A DNA stretch of 11,707 nt from contig JAAUQA010000054.1 of NCBI GenBank assembly GCA_012032855.1, forward strand, positions 1 to 11,707, read 5' to 3'. Shown here piece after piece: positions 1 to 7,764 of the stretch. The stretch is from Candidatus Competibacteraceae bacterium. GTDB lineage: Bacteria; Pseudomonadota; Gammaproteobacteria; Competibacterales; Competibacteraceae. Numbering within the stretch: position 1 is the first letter of the stretch; each line of letters starts with the position of its first letter. Made by a program: the position numbers and the translations under genes. The notes beneath the pieces are model-generated. The model did no database searches, had not been told where the DNA came from, and saw only the letters and a program-made list of their open reading frames with translations.

Positions 1-67
1 GGGCGCTGTATCCTCGGTTTTTTACCGGGTCAATCGCGGCATTCGGTTAGCCCAGCAGTTCAGGGAA

Positions 68-943
68 CTAAGTCAGCGAACCCTTTTGCACCAAAGACTC
101 AATCAAGGGCTGCAAAATGACCTCCATCGCCAATCCCATCTTGCCGCCGGGAACCACCAAGGTGTTGCGGCGGGACATGAACGAGCCATGCAACATGTTT
201 AACAGGTAAACAAAATCGATCCTGAGTCTCTTGGGATTGCGAAAACGGATCACGATGAAACTTTCATCCTGGCTGGGAATATCGCGGGCGATAAATGGAT
301 TTGACGTGTCTACCGTGGGAACCCGCTGAAAATTGATGTCAGTGCGGGAAAATTGCGGAATGATGTAATGTAAATAATCAGGCATCCGCCGCAATATGGT
401 GTCGGTGACATCCTCGGGTTTGTACCCTCGCTCAGCCGTGTCGCGATGAATTTTTTGAATCCATTCCAGATTGACAATCGGCACCACGCCGATCAGTAGA
501 TCGACATATTGGTATACATTGACCGTATTCGTGATCAATCCGCCATGCAGCCCTTCGTAAAACAGCAGATCCGTGTCCTGCGGCAGGGTTTCCCAGGGTG
601 AGAAGGTGCCGGGTAATTGATCATAGCCGTCGGCCTCACTTTCATTATGCAGATAATGCCGCCTCTTCCCGGTGCCGGTTTCGCTGTACTCTCTGAATAA
701 CTCTTCGAGTTCTTCGAACAAATTGGCTTCCGGGCCGAAGTGGCTCAGATCCTTGCCTTGCTCGCGGTACAGGGCCACCAAGCGCTGCATCTCTTCTCGA
801 TCGTAACGATGATAACTATCTCCTTCAACGAAGGTGGCCCTGAAACCATCTCGGCGAAACACATGCTCCATGGCCATTCTGACCGTCGTAGTGCCGGCCC
901 CCGATGAGCCGGTAACCGCAACGATGGGGTGTTGTTGCGACAT
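68..943 (-). CDS. prkB: Phosphoribulokinase (Calvin-Benson cycle)
   Basis: This enzyme phosphorylates ribulose 5-phosphate with ATP to ribulose 1,5-bisphosphate, the CO2 acceptor of RuBisCO, in the cytoplasm. The 291-residue product matches the usual length of the bacterial class I enzyme (about 290). It carries a P-loop, GSSGAGTTT, at residues 12-20. Asp42 in EGDSYHRYDRE aligns with the known catalytic Asp42 of the Rhodobacter enzyme, and Arg49 follows. A Walker B-like LLFYEGLHG lies near residues 127-134 and KIHRDTAERG at 164-173. The start is supported by a strong Shine-Dalgarno (GGGGAG on the minus strand, about 951-956), with the ATG at 943. No RuBisCO or other cbb gene lies in the window, so this is a solitary prk, diverging from a GH65 gene. 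It could equally be called cbbP. The family assignment is very secure. Confidence 0.96.
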   Translation of the reverse strand: MSQQHPIVAVTGSSGAGTTTVRMAMEHVFRRDGFRATFVEGDSYHRYDREEMQRLVALYREQGKDLSHFGPEANLFEELEELFREYSETGTGKRRHYLHNESEADGYDQLPGTFSPWETLPQDTDLLFYEGLHGGLITNTVNVYQYVDLLIGVVPIVNLEWIQKIHRDTAERGYKPEDVTDTILRRMPDYLHYIIPQFSRTDINFQRVPTVDTSNPFIARDIPSQDESFIVIRFRNPKRLRIDFVYLLNMLHGSFMSRRNTLVVPGGKMGLAMEVILQPLIESLVQKGSLT

Positions 944-1014
944 GATTTTCTCCCCTAGTTGATAATTCCGGAAATGATGGGAACTCCTGATAGGTTATAA
1001 CTGACTCCGTTCGG

Positions 1015-1026
1015 TTAGCCAGCTAA
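1015..1026. promoter_or_regulatory. Operator-like palindrome between prk and the GH65 gene
   Basis: TTAGCCAGCTAA is an inverted repeat with arms TTAGC and GCTAA around a 2-base centre. It sits in the 127-base divergent region, about 45 bases upstream of the GH65 start and 72 upstream of prk. Short AT-ended dyads of this kind are typical of LysR-type binding sites, and the LysR-type regulator CbbR often controls Calvin-cycle genes. A clean TNA-N7-TNA CbbR site is not present, so the assignment to any regulator is only a guess. A 12-base dyad can also occur by chance. Confidence 0.22.
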
Positions 1027-1070
1027 ACTCATCTCTATCCGCTGACTTGTGAACTATAAAGTGCGCTGCC

Positions 1071-3432
1071 ATGCTAACAAGAGCCATCCAACAACTTCCG
1101 AATTACGTCTATCCGACCGACGAATGGCGATTGGTAGAGACCCGTTTTTATCGGCGTCTCATTGCTCAGACCGAAACACTGTTTACCACCGCTAACGGCT
1201 ATCTCGGTATCCGGGGCGGGGCCGAAGAAGGTTCTCCGGTCGGTCGCAATGGGACATTCCTCAATGGTTTTCACGAAACCTGGCCGATTGTTTATGGTGA
1301 AGATGCGTTTGGCTTTGCCAAAACCGGCCAAACCCTAGTCAACGCCCCGGACGGCAAGATAATCCGGCTTTACATCGACGACGAGCCGTTGGATATTTCC
1401 AAGGTCAATCTCATCTATTATCAACGCGCTTTGGATATGCGTTCCGGTACGCTGGATCGCGAAATCATTTGGGAGAAGCATTCCGGCAAACGTATCCGCA
1501 TTCGCTCCCGCCGTTTGGTATCGTTCGTGCACCGACACTTGGCAGCGATTGCCTACGAAGTCGAACTATTGAATGCCGACGCGCCGATCGTGTTGTCCTC
1601 GGAAGTCGTCTACAAGGACGAAAATCAAGTCGAAGTCGGCGATCCCCGCGGTACCCGGGCCTTCAAAGAACGCGTCTTACTGCCGCAGGAACAAAAAGCC
1701 TACGCCGCGCGGATTATTCTAAGTTATAAAACGCGGAATAGCGGCATGACTTTAGCCTGCGGAATTGATCATCAACTGGAAGCGGATGGACCTCACACGG
1801 TGCAAACCGAATGTACCGAGGACCACGGGCGTGTTCTATTCTCGGTCGAAGGCAAGGTCGGCCAGGTAGTACGACTCACCAAAGTGATGACTTATCATAC
1901 CTCCCCGCAGCGCGCCCGCCCTGGAATTATGCGAACGTGCCGAACGGGCATTGGATCGCGGTTTAGCCCAAGGATTTACTGCGCTGTTAGACACACAACG
2001 GGATTACGTGGCAGATTTCTGGGCCAAAAGCGACGTGCAGGTCAGAGGCGATCCCACCATTCAACAAGTGGTCCGTTTTAATCTATTCCATATTCTGCAG
2101 GCATCAGCCGCGCGGAGAGCGTGGGTATCCCGGCCAAAGGACTGACAGGGCATGGCTACGAGGGGCATTATTTTTGGGATACCGAGATCTACGTGCTGCC
2201 GTTTCTGACCTATACCGAACCTCGGGTTGCCCGGAATTTGCTGAAATTCCGTTACGGCATGTTGGAGCAAGCTCGTGAACGGGCTCGCCAAGTCAATCAG
2301 CGCGGGGCGTTGTTCCCTTGGCGAACCGTCAACGGTGAAGAAGCATCCGCTTACTACGCGGCCGGAACGGCGCAGTATCACATTAACGCCGATATTATCT
2401 ATGCACTCAAAAAATACGTAGACATCAGCGGCGATGTCGAGTTTCTCCACCGGGAAGGGGCTGAGATGTTGGTGGAAACCGCCCGCTTATGGCTCGATTT
2501 GGGATTTTATTCCCAAGCGCATAACGGCAAATTCTGCATTAACGGCGTGACCGGACCCGATGAGTACAAGTACCGTAGTCAATAATAACGCTTACACCAA
2601 CCTCGTTGGCGCGCGAAAACTGTGGTATGCCGCAAACACGCTAGACCATCTGCAACAACATCAAGTCGCCCGCTTTGCTGAGTTGGTTCATGAAACGCAG
2701 CTGGACCCGGCAGAAATCGCAGCCTGGCAACGGGCGGCAGATAACATGTATGTCCCATTCGATGCCAAAACCGGCATTCATCTGCAAGACGATGAATTTC
2801 TGGAGAAGAAGCCTTGGGATTTCGCCGGTACCCCGCCCGACAAGTATCCATTGTTACTGCACTTTCACCCCTTGGTGATTTACCGCCATCAAGTGATCAA
2901 GCAAGCCGACATTGTGCTCGCGATGCTGTTGTTGGGCAATGAGTTTTCGCTGGAACAAAAACGCCGCAATTTCGACTTCTACGATCCGCTGACTACCGGC
3001 GACTCTTCGCTGTCGGTGTCTATCCAATGCATTATCGCTTATGAATTGGGCTATCTCGACAAAGCCCGTCAGTATCTACGTTACGCCGCGCTCATGGACT
3101 TAGCTGACGTAGCGGCTAACGTCGATCAAGGCTGTCATATCGCTTGTATGGGTAGCACCTGGATGACGGCGGTGTATGGCGCAGCCGGGATGCGTGACTA
3201 CGACGGCAAAATTACCTTCGATCCGAAATTAGGTGCAGATGGTGAAGGGCTCAGGGGATTGCGGTTTCCACTCACCATTCGCGGCCAACAGTTGATCGTG
3301 GACATCGACCGCGAGAAAAACACCGTGACTTATTTGTTGCAAAAGGGGGCAGGTTTGGAAATTTTCCACCAAGGCGAGCCGGTGCAACTGAGCGAAGGAA
3401 TGACTGTTGATTTACCTTTGCGGGCGAGTTAA
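1071..3432 (+). CDS. GH65 family glycoside phosphorylase (maltose/trehalose/kojibiose type), interrupted by three single-base indels
   Basis: The family splits an alpha-linked glucose disaccharide with phosphate to beta-glucose-1-phosphate plus glucose. The exact substrate cannot be read here. Three frames join into one protein: 1071 to about 1903, then to about 2108, then to about 2568, then to 3432. The breaks are an extra C in the C run 1903-1906, a lost C at 2108-2109 and an extra A at 2568-2569. Correcting them gives 2361 bases, or 786 residues, normal for GH65. The N-terminal domain has NGYLGIRG near residue 43. The (alpha/alpha)6 barrel has GHYFWDTEIYVLPF and GTAQYHINADI. The general acid is Glu498 in VTGPDEY, immediately before the third break, after which VVNNNAYTN continues the motif. 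GDSSLS near 2999-3016 matches the family phosphate-loop region. No beta-phosphoglucomutase is adjacent. The ATG has no clear Shine-Dalgarno. It could be a true pseudogene, but sequencing error is likelier. Confidence 0.88.
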
Positions 3433-3437
3433 TACCG

Positions 3438-4238
3438 CTAATCCAACAGGAAATTCTTCCTGGGGAAAGCCACTTCATGGTGAACGCTTTCCTCTTCATC
3501 TTTCAGATTAACTCCGGAAAGCTGCCGTCGCCGCGCTTCGTTCAGAAGATAAACCAGTTTGTTGGCAGCAGCCCGGTAACTCAATCCCTGAGGACGAATA
3601 TTGGAGATGCAGTTACGATCCGCATCGGTCAAACCGATCCGTGGCTGATAAGTCAGATAGAGCCCCAAACTATCCGGAGAGCTCAAGCCCGGTCGTTCGC
3701 CGATCAAAATAACCACCTGGCGCACACCCAATAACGCGCCGACTTCGTCGCTGATAGCAACCCGCCCATGCTCAATCAGTACGATAGGCGCGATACGCCA
3801 ACCACTCAACAGCGGTAACAACGCTTTAAGGAACGGAACGGCATGGCGATGAATGGCCAATGCGGATAGGCCATCCGCGACCACGAATCCGACGTCATAG
3901 GGCGCCGCTTCCTCAGCTGTCCAGGTTACTAAACGACCCCGTGACGGTTCATCCAAGCGCCGTCCGAGATCCGGTCTTTGCAAATACTCCCTGCGGTCCG
4001 ATGCTGCGCTGTGCAGGGGGATCACCGGGCAATTGAGTGTCTGCAACTGATCTTGCACAGCCATAACATCAAACAGGAGATGAACCGCATCGCGCGCCTG
4101 AGCATGGGCTAACTGGAACTCAAGATGTGGTTGGGTGGGAAGACTTGCCCCGCAATGGCCCAGCGCAATCCGAGCTGCGGTGAACGTGCGCAACTGTTGC
4201 CAAGCATCGAAAACTACCGGGTTTTTTCTCTTGGTCAT
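3438..4238 (-). CDS. eutC: Ethanolamine ammonia-lyase small (light) subunit
   Basis: This is the small subunit of adenosylcobalamin-dependent ethanolamine ammonia-lyase, which with EutB converts ethanolamine to acetaldehyde and ammonia and helps bind the B12 cofactor. The 266-residue product shows the family stretches FTAARIALG (19-27), [11 protein letters not shown] (43-53), [13 protein letters not shown] (114-126), [14 protein letters not shown] (179-192) and [12 protein letters not shown] (208-219). The usual family form after ARIALG is a Gly-Arg-like sequence; here it reads GHCG. The start ATG lies 12 bases after the eutB stop, so the two genes are surely co-transcribed and translated as a pair. 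The gene ends 5 bases from the stop of the convergent GH65 gene, leaving no room for a separate terminator. The frame is intact. The last roughly 20 residues are charged and not a recognised motif. Confidence 0.95.
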   Translation of the reverse strand: MTKRKNPVVFDAWQQLRTFTAARIALGHCGASLPTQPHLEFQLAHAQARDAVHLLFDVMAVQDQLQTLNCPVIPLHSAASDRREYLQRPDLGRRLDEPSRGRLVTWTAEEAAPYDVGFVVADGLSALAIHRHAVPFLKALLPLLSGWRIAPIVLIEHGRVAISDEVGALLGVRQVVILIGERPGLSSPDSLGLYLTYQPRIGLTDADRNCISNIRPQGLSYRAAANKLVYLLNEARRRQLSGVNLKDEEESVHHEVAFPRKNFLLD

Positions 4239-4250
4239 CCGAATTACTCA

Positions 4251-5642
4251 CTATCCAAGATACGCAAGCGCTCGACGGAACGGCTGTGGCACGGTGTTCT
4301 GAAGCTGCGGTCGCTCACCGGTGCTAAAAACGCCCAACTCTTGCAGCCATGCTTCAAACTCAGGGGCCGCTCTGAGACCCAGCACTTCACGAACATATAG
4401 CGCGTCATGAAACGAAGTGGTCTGGTAATTCAGCATGATGTCGTCGGATCCCGGAATGCCCATGACGTAATTACAGCCGGCGACACTGAGCAGGGTGAGC
4501 AACATATCCATATCATCTTGGTCGGCCTCAGCATGGTTGGTGTAACAGACATCGCAACCCATCGGTAGTCCTAACAGCTTGCCGCAGAAATGATCTTCCA
4601 AACCGGCACGAATGATCTGCTTGCCGTCGTAAAGATACTCAGGGCCGATAAAACCCACCACGGTGTTGACCAAGTGCGGATCGAATTGTCGGGCTACTCC
4701 ATAAGCACGTGCTTCACAAGTCTGCTGATCGACGCCGTGATGGGCATCGGCTGACAGCGCGCTGCCCTGCCCTGTTTCAAAATACATCACGTTATTGCCG
4801 ACCGTACCTCGGTTCAGTGTTAACGCAGCTTGGCGGGCCTCCTCTAAAAGCTGCAAAGTCACCCCAAAACTTTTGTTGGCGGCTTCAGTACCGGCGATGG
4901 ATTGAAATACCAGATCCACGGGGGCACCCCGCCGAATCGCCTCAATCTGCGTTGTTACATGACTCAGCACGCAGGACTGGGTAGGAATCCGATACTGCTC
5001 AATGATGGCATCCAGCATGTCCAGCAATTGGATGACGGCAGAGACATTGTCGCTCACCGGGTTGATACCGATCACTGCGTCGCCGTTTCCGTACAGCAAG
5101 CCGTCCAGGATGCTAGCGGCAATGCCGCTGGGGTCATCGGTGGGATGATTCGGTTGTAAGCGAGTAGATAACCGTCCCTGCAAGCCGACGGTATTGCGAA
5201 ACCGGCTGACCACGCGGCATTTCTGCGCGACCAGAATTAAGTCTTGCACGCGCATCAGTTTAGAGACGGCAGCCGCCATCTCGGGCGTGATCCCAGGAGT
5301 TAATGCACTTAGGGCGTGTTCGTCGGCTTCATGAGAGAGCAACCAATTGCGAAAATCGCCGACGGTGAGATGACTGACCGGCGCAAAGGCATCCGCGTTG
5401 TGTCCGTCCAAGATGAGACGGGTTACTTCGTCGGTTTCGTAAGGAATCAGCGCTTCCTCAAGAAAGCGTTTGAGTGGCAGCTCGGCGAGTGTCATTTGGG
5501 CGGCTACCCGTTCCGCAGCGCTACCGGCGGCGATGCCCGCTAAATAGTCTCCGGCGCGCGCCGGTCCGGCTTTAGCCATTAGCGTTTTGAGATTATCGAA
5601 TCGGTAGGTGGTGTTACCCACCACATGAGAGTAGGTCGCCAT
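4251..5642 (-). CDS. eutB: Ethanolamine ammonia-lyase large (heavy) subunit
   Basis: This is the catalytic TIM-barrel subunit of the B12-dependent ethanolamine ammonia-lyase. The 463 residues compare with about 453 in Escherichia coli. Residues matching the known substrate-binding set are visible: Arg161 and Gln163 in TRLQPNHPTDDPSG, Asn194 in IGINPVSDN, Glu289 in MYFETGQGSALSA and Asp364 in GCDVCYTNHAEADQDD. The strand-end motif SHVTTQIEA and the C-terminal GIPGSDDIMLNYQTTS are also typical. The start ATG at 5642 is backed by AAGGT on the minus strand (5651-5655), 8 bases upstream. No eut shell, eutA reactivase, eutR or permease gene is next to it, so this resembles the short, microcompartment-free eutBC arrangement of many proteobacteria, which typically serves nitrogen supply. 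I saw no B12 riboswitch box in the leader. The frame is intact. Confidence 0.97.
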   Translation of the reverse strand: MATYSHVVGNTTYRFDNLKTLMAKAGPARAGDYLAGIAAGSAAERVAAQMTLAELPLKRFLEEALIPYETDEVTRLILDGHNADAFAPVSHLTVGDFRNWLLSHEADEHALSALTPGITPEMAAAVSKLMRVQDLILVAQKCRVVSRFRNTVGLQGRLSTRLQPNHPTDDPSGIAASILDGLLYGNGDAVIGINPVSDNVSAVIQLLDMLDAIIEQYRIPTQSCVLSHVTTQIEAIRRGAPVDLVFQSIAGTEAANKSFGVTLQLLEEARQAALTLNRGTVGNNVMYFETGQGSALSADAHHGVDQQTCEARAYGVARQFDPHLVNTVVGFIGPEYLYDGKQIIRAGLEDHFCGKLLGLPMGCDVCYTNHAEADQDDMDMLLTLLSVAGCNYVMGIPGSDDIMLNYQTTSFHDALYVREVLGLRAAPEFEAWLQELGVFSTGERPQLQNTVPQPFRRALAYLG

Positions 5643-5679
5643 TGGCTGTTACCTTGTGCACTGGATCAGCGATTCAGAT

Positions 5680-5699
5680 TCGCGGGAACATCTCCGCGA
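5680..5699. other. Stem-loop in the eutB/ycgL divergent leader
   Basis: TCGCGG (5680-5685) pairs perfectly with CCGCGA (5694-5699) around an 8-base loop, a GC-rich six-pair stem. It lies about 40 bases upstream of the eutB start and 120 upstream of ycgL. There is no T run on either side, so it is not an intrinsic terminator. It could be a leader structure of the eutBC mRNA or an operator dyad, or it could be chance. Confidence 0.2.
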
Positions 5700-5818
5700 C
5701 TATGGTAGCGCACCAATCCTGATACGCGTTGCGCCAAGTTTCAGATCGACTCGTTTACGATTTCTTCGTTGCATGTCATCATTCAACCCAAGCTGGCGGT
5801 TTACATCAAAGAGTACTT

Positions 5819-6070
5819 ATGTTCTGTACGATATACAAAAGTCCCAAGAAACTAGGCGCTTATCTGTATCTGGCCGACAAGGACGATTTTACTCCAGTCC
5901 CCGACGTGTTGTTACGCATGTTGGGGGATCCCATCTACCTGATGGAACTGGAGTTGAATCCGGTGCGCAAGCTGGCCCAGGAGGATGTGCGCGAGGTGAT
6001 ACGCAGTTTGCAGGAGCAGGGCTGGTTTTTACAATTGCCCCGCCAAGATTACTGGCGGAAATCGCAGTAA
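5819..6070 (+). CDS. ycgL: YcgL domain-containing protein (UPF0745)
   Basis: This is a small cytoplasmic protein of the YcgL family, whose biochemical role is not established. The 83-residue product begins with the typical YcgL opening MFCTIYKSPKK, followed by AYLYLADKDDF (14-24), VPDVLLRMLG (27-36), MELELNPVRKLA and the C-terminal EQGWFLQLP. The frame is open further upstream to 5729, but those 30 residues do not resemble the family. The ATG at 5819 is preceded by AAAGAG (about 5808-5813), so I place the start there. It is slightly shorter than the E. coli protein (about 108), which has extensions at both ends. It diverges from eutB across 176 bases and is followed by 287 non-coding bases, so it is probably transcribed alone. 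A GC-rich inverted repeat (6040-6045 with 6053-6058) lies in its last codons. Confidence 0.9.
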   Translation: MFCTIYKSPKKLGAYLYLADKDDFTPVPDVLLRMLGDPIYLMELELNPVRKLAQEDVREVIRSLQEQGWFLQLPRQDYWRKSQ

Positions 6071-6357
6071 CTACTGGTTTGCAGGATCCCCGCGGTATGG
6101 CTAATGGGTAAGGAGTGCAGTAGTAAAAGTATCATTTGCTATTCTTATGCTGGTGAAACCCGTATCGCAACACGGTCGATCCGTTTGAGTATCCTTTGCG
6201 GGCTGGAATACGGAATATTTAACCGGAGTTCATCACGAAACAGCGCGTGGCTCCGACAGACGCACGAGCGTGTTAAACTGCTCGAACCTGTTCGCCTTGA
6301 CGGGGTCTTTTCCGGATTGAACGCGTGCGACGCCGCGATTTAACAGTGTCCTGACTC
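6071..6357. other. Non-coding gap between ycgL and menF
   Basis: I see no gene, tRNA, repeat or intrinsic terminator in these 287 bases. The short open frames on both strands have no recognisable protein character. The region must hold the promoter of the menFDC operon, but no good -35/-10 pair with proper spacing can be picked by eye. There is also no clear Shine-Dalgarno in front of the menF ATG at 6358. Confidence 0.5.
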
Positions 6358-7763
6358 ATGAACCTACCGATATCGTTGAACCCTAGCCCGTTGCCGACCC
6401 GGTTTCCGTTAGTAACGGCTAAAGACTTATTGACGGAGCAATTACAACAATGGGCGTTCTCTGACACGGAACCCGCCCACGGAGCCAAACGCATTCTCCG
6501 GCTGGAAGTTCCGATAGCGGACTGTTCTCCTCTGCAATGGTTAAGCTGGCAGGATCATCCCACCCAGTTGTACTGGTCGAATCGCAATAACACTTTCGAG
6601 ATGGCCGGTATCGGTATTGCCGATAAAATCCAGTGTGACGGCACAAATCACTATGGACAGGTGCTCTCGCAGATCCAACATGTGCTCAGTGGACATGAAG
6701 GGAAAGCGCGTTATTACGGTGGAATGCGCTTTGATCCGGATGCTGCCGTTGATGAGCACTGGCGGTGTTACGGTACCTGTTTTTTCATCCTGCCTCGCTG
6801 CGAAGTGGTATCCGACAGTACCGGCAGTTATTTTGCCTGCAACCTGGTTATCAATGACCACAAAAAATTGCCGTGGGCTTGGGATGAGTGGGCCGCTGTG
6901 CGCACGCAAGGCAAGCTAGCCGATTCCAGCAACCCGGTTCCTCTGCGGCGTCACGATAATCCGGATCAAGCCCAGTGGGAGCGTAATCTTGAAACTGCGC
7001 TGGCTACTTTGAATAGCGGCGACATTGATAAAATCGTACTCAGCCGTAGCACCACGCTGCAATTCGAAAACCGTCCACAAGCGGCGTTGCTATTGCAGCG
7101 ACTCAAAGAAATCGAGCCTATCGCTTACCACTTTTATATTCAACCCCAACCGCAATGCGCGTTCATCGGCGCCACTCCAGAGCGACTGTATAAACGACGT
7201 GGCAGGGTTTTGCACAGCGAGGCGGTGGCCGGCACCTGTCCTCGGGGAAAAACTCTCCGCGAGGACGGGCTGTTGGGCGACACCTTGTTGCATTCCGATA
7301 AGGAGTATCGGGAACATAAATGGTGCGTGACGAAATTCAGACCGTGTTGCGAAACTATTGCCGGTCTGTCGAGATCGACACTGATCTGCGCTTGTTAAAA
7401 CAATCCAAAGTCCAGCATCTGTATTGCCGGATCAATGGGTGGCTGCAGGACGGCGTGACGGATAACGAATTATTGCAATCGCTTCATCCCACACCGGCGG
7501 TCGGCGGAGTGCCCAGAAGCCGGGCAGTGCAGGAAATTGCTCGGTTGGAATCTTTTGACCGGGGCTGGTTCGCGGGTCCAGTGGGTTGGATCGGCCACGA
7601 TGCCGCCGAATTTGCAGTCGGCATTCGTTCCGGGATCCTCAATGGCCAGTCACTTAGCCTGTTTGCCGGCGCCGGGGTAGTGCCGGGTTCCGTCGCTCAA
7701 TCGGAGTGGGAAGAAATGGAGAACAAAATCGGCATTTTCCTCAACGCCTTGGATATGCTCTAA
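6358..7763 (+). CDS. menF: Isochorismate synthase, interrupted by one single-base deletion
   Basis: This enzyme converts chorismate to isochorismate, the first committed step to menaquinone. Two frames, 6358 to about 7317 and about 7320 to 7763, join if one A is restored in the A run at 7318-7320, giving 468 residues in the pattern YREHK-MVRDE. Key features are Lys225 in DKIVLSR (the position of the catalytic base Lys190 in E. coli MenF), Glu275 in FIGATPERLY, Glu288 in HSEAVAGT, and after the break HPTPAVGG, GWFAGPVGW and FAGAGVVPGS, all of the chorismate-binding fold. An entC-type role (siderophore) is formally possible, but menD follows one base after the stop, which settles menaquinone. 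The N-terminus is longer than in the E. coli protein (431 residues). Apart from the lost base nothing looks degraded. Confidence 0.93.
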
Positions 7764-7764
7764 C

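Noticed and set aside
15..27. CGGT-TTTTT-ACCG hairpin near the left edge as a terminator of prk
   Set aside because: The stem is short and the T run is the loop, not a tail. On the minus strand, where prk is transcribed, the run is A rather than T.
1071..3432. Programmed frameshifting in the GH65 gene
   Set aside because: Three breaks of both directions in one gene, with no slippery heptamer plus structure, and similar breaks in unrelated genes, point to indel errors instead.
5643..5818. Cobalamin riboswitch ahead of eutBC
   Set aside because: eutBC depends on B12, but I found no B12-box-like sequence and the 176-base space is shared with the ycgL leader.
5729..5818. Longer N-terminus of YcgL from an upstream ATG at 5729
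   Set aside because: The added 30 residues have no family resemblance, and a Shine-Dalgarno-like AAAGAG precedes the internal ATG whose product matches the family start.
6185..6213. TTGAGT ... ATACGG as the menF promoter
   Set aside because: The -35 hexamer is partial and the -10 hexamer is poor at 17-base spacing; it is no better than chance.
6104..6343. 79-codon open frame between ycgL and menF
   Set aside because: Its composition is not protein-like, it has no recognised motif, and it is what is expected by chance in a gap this size.
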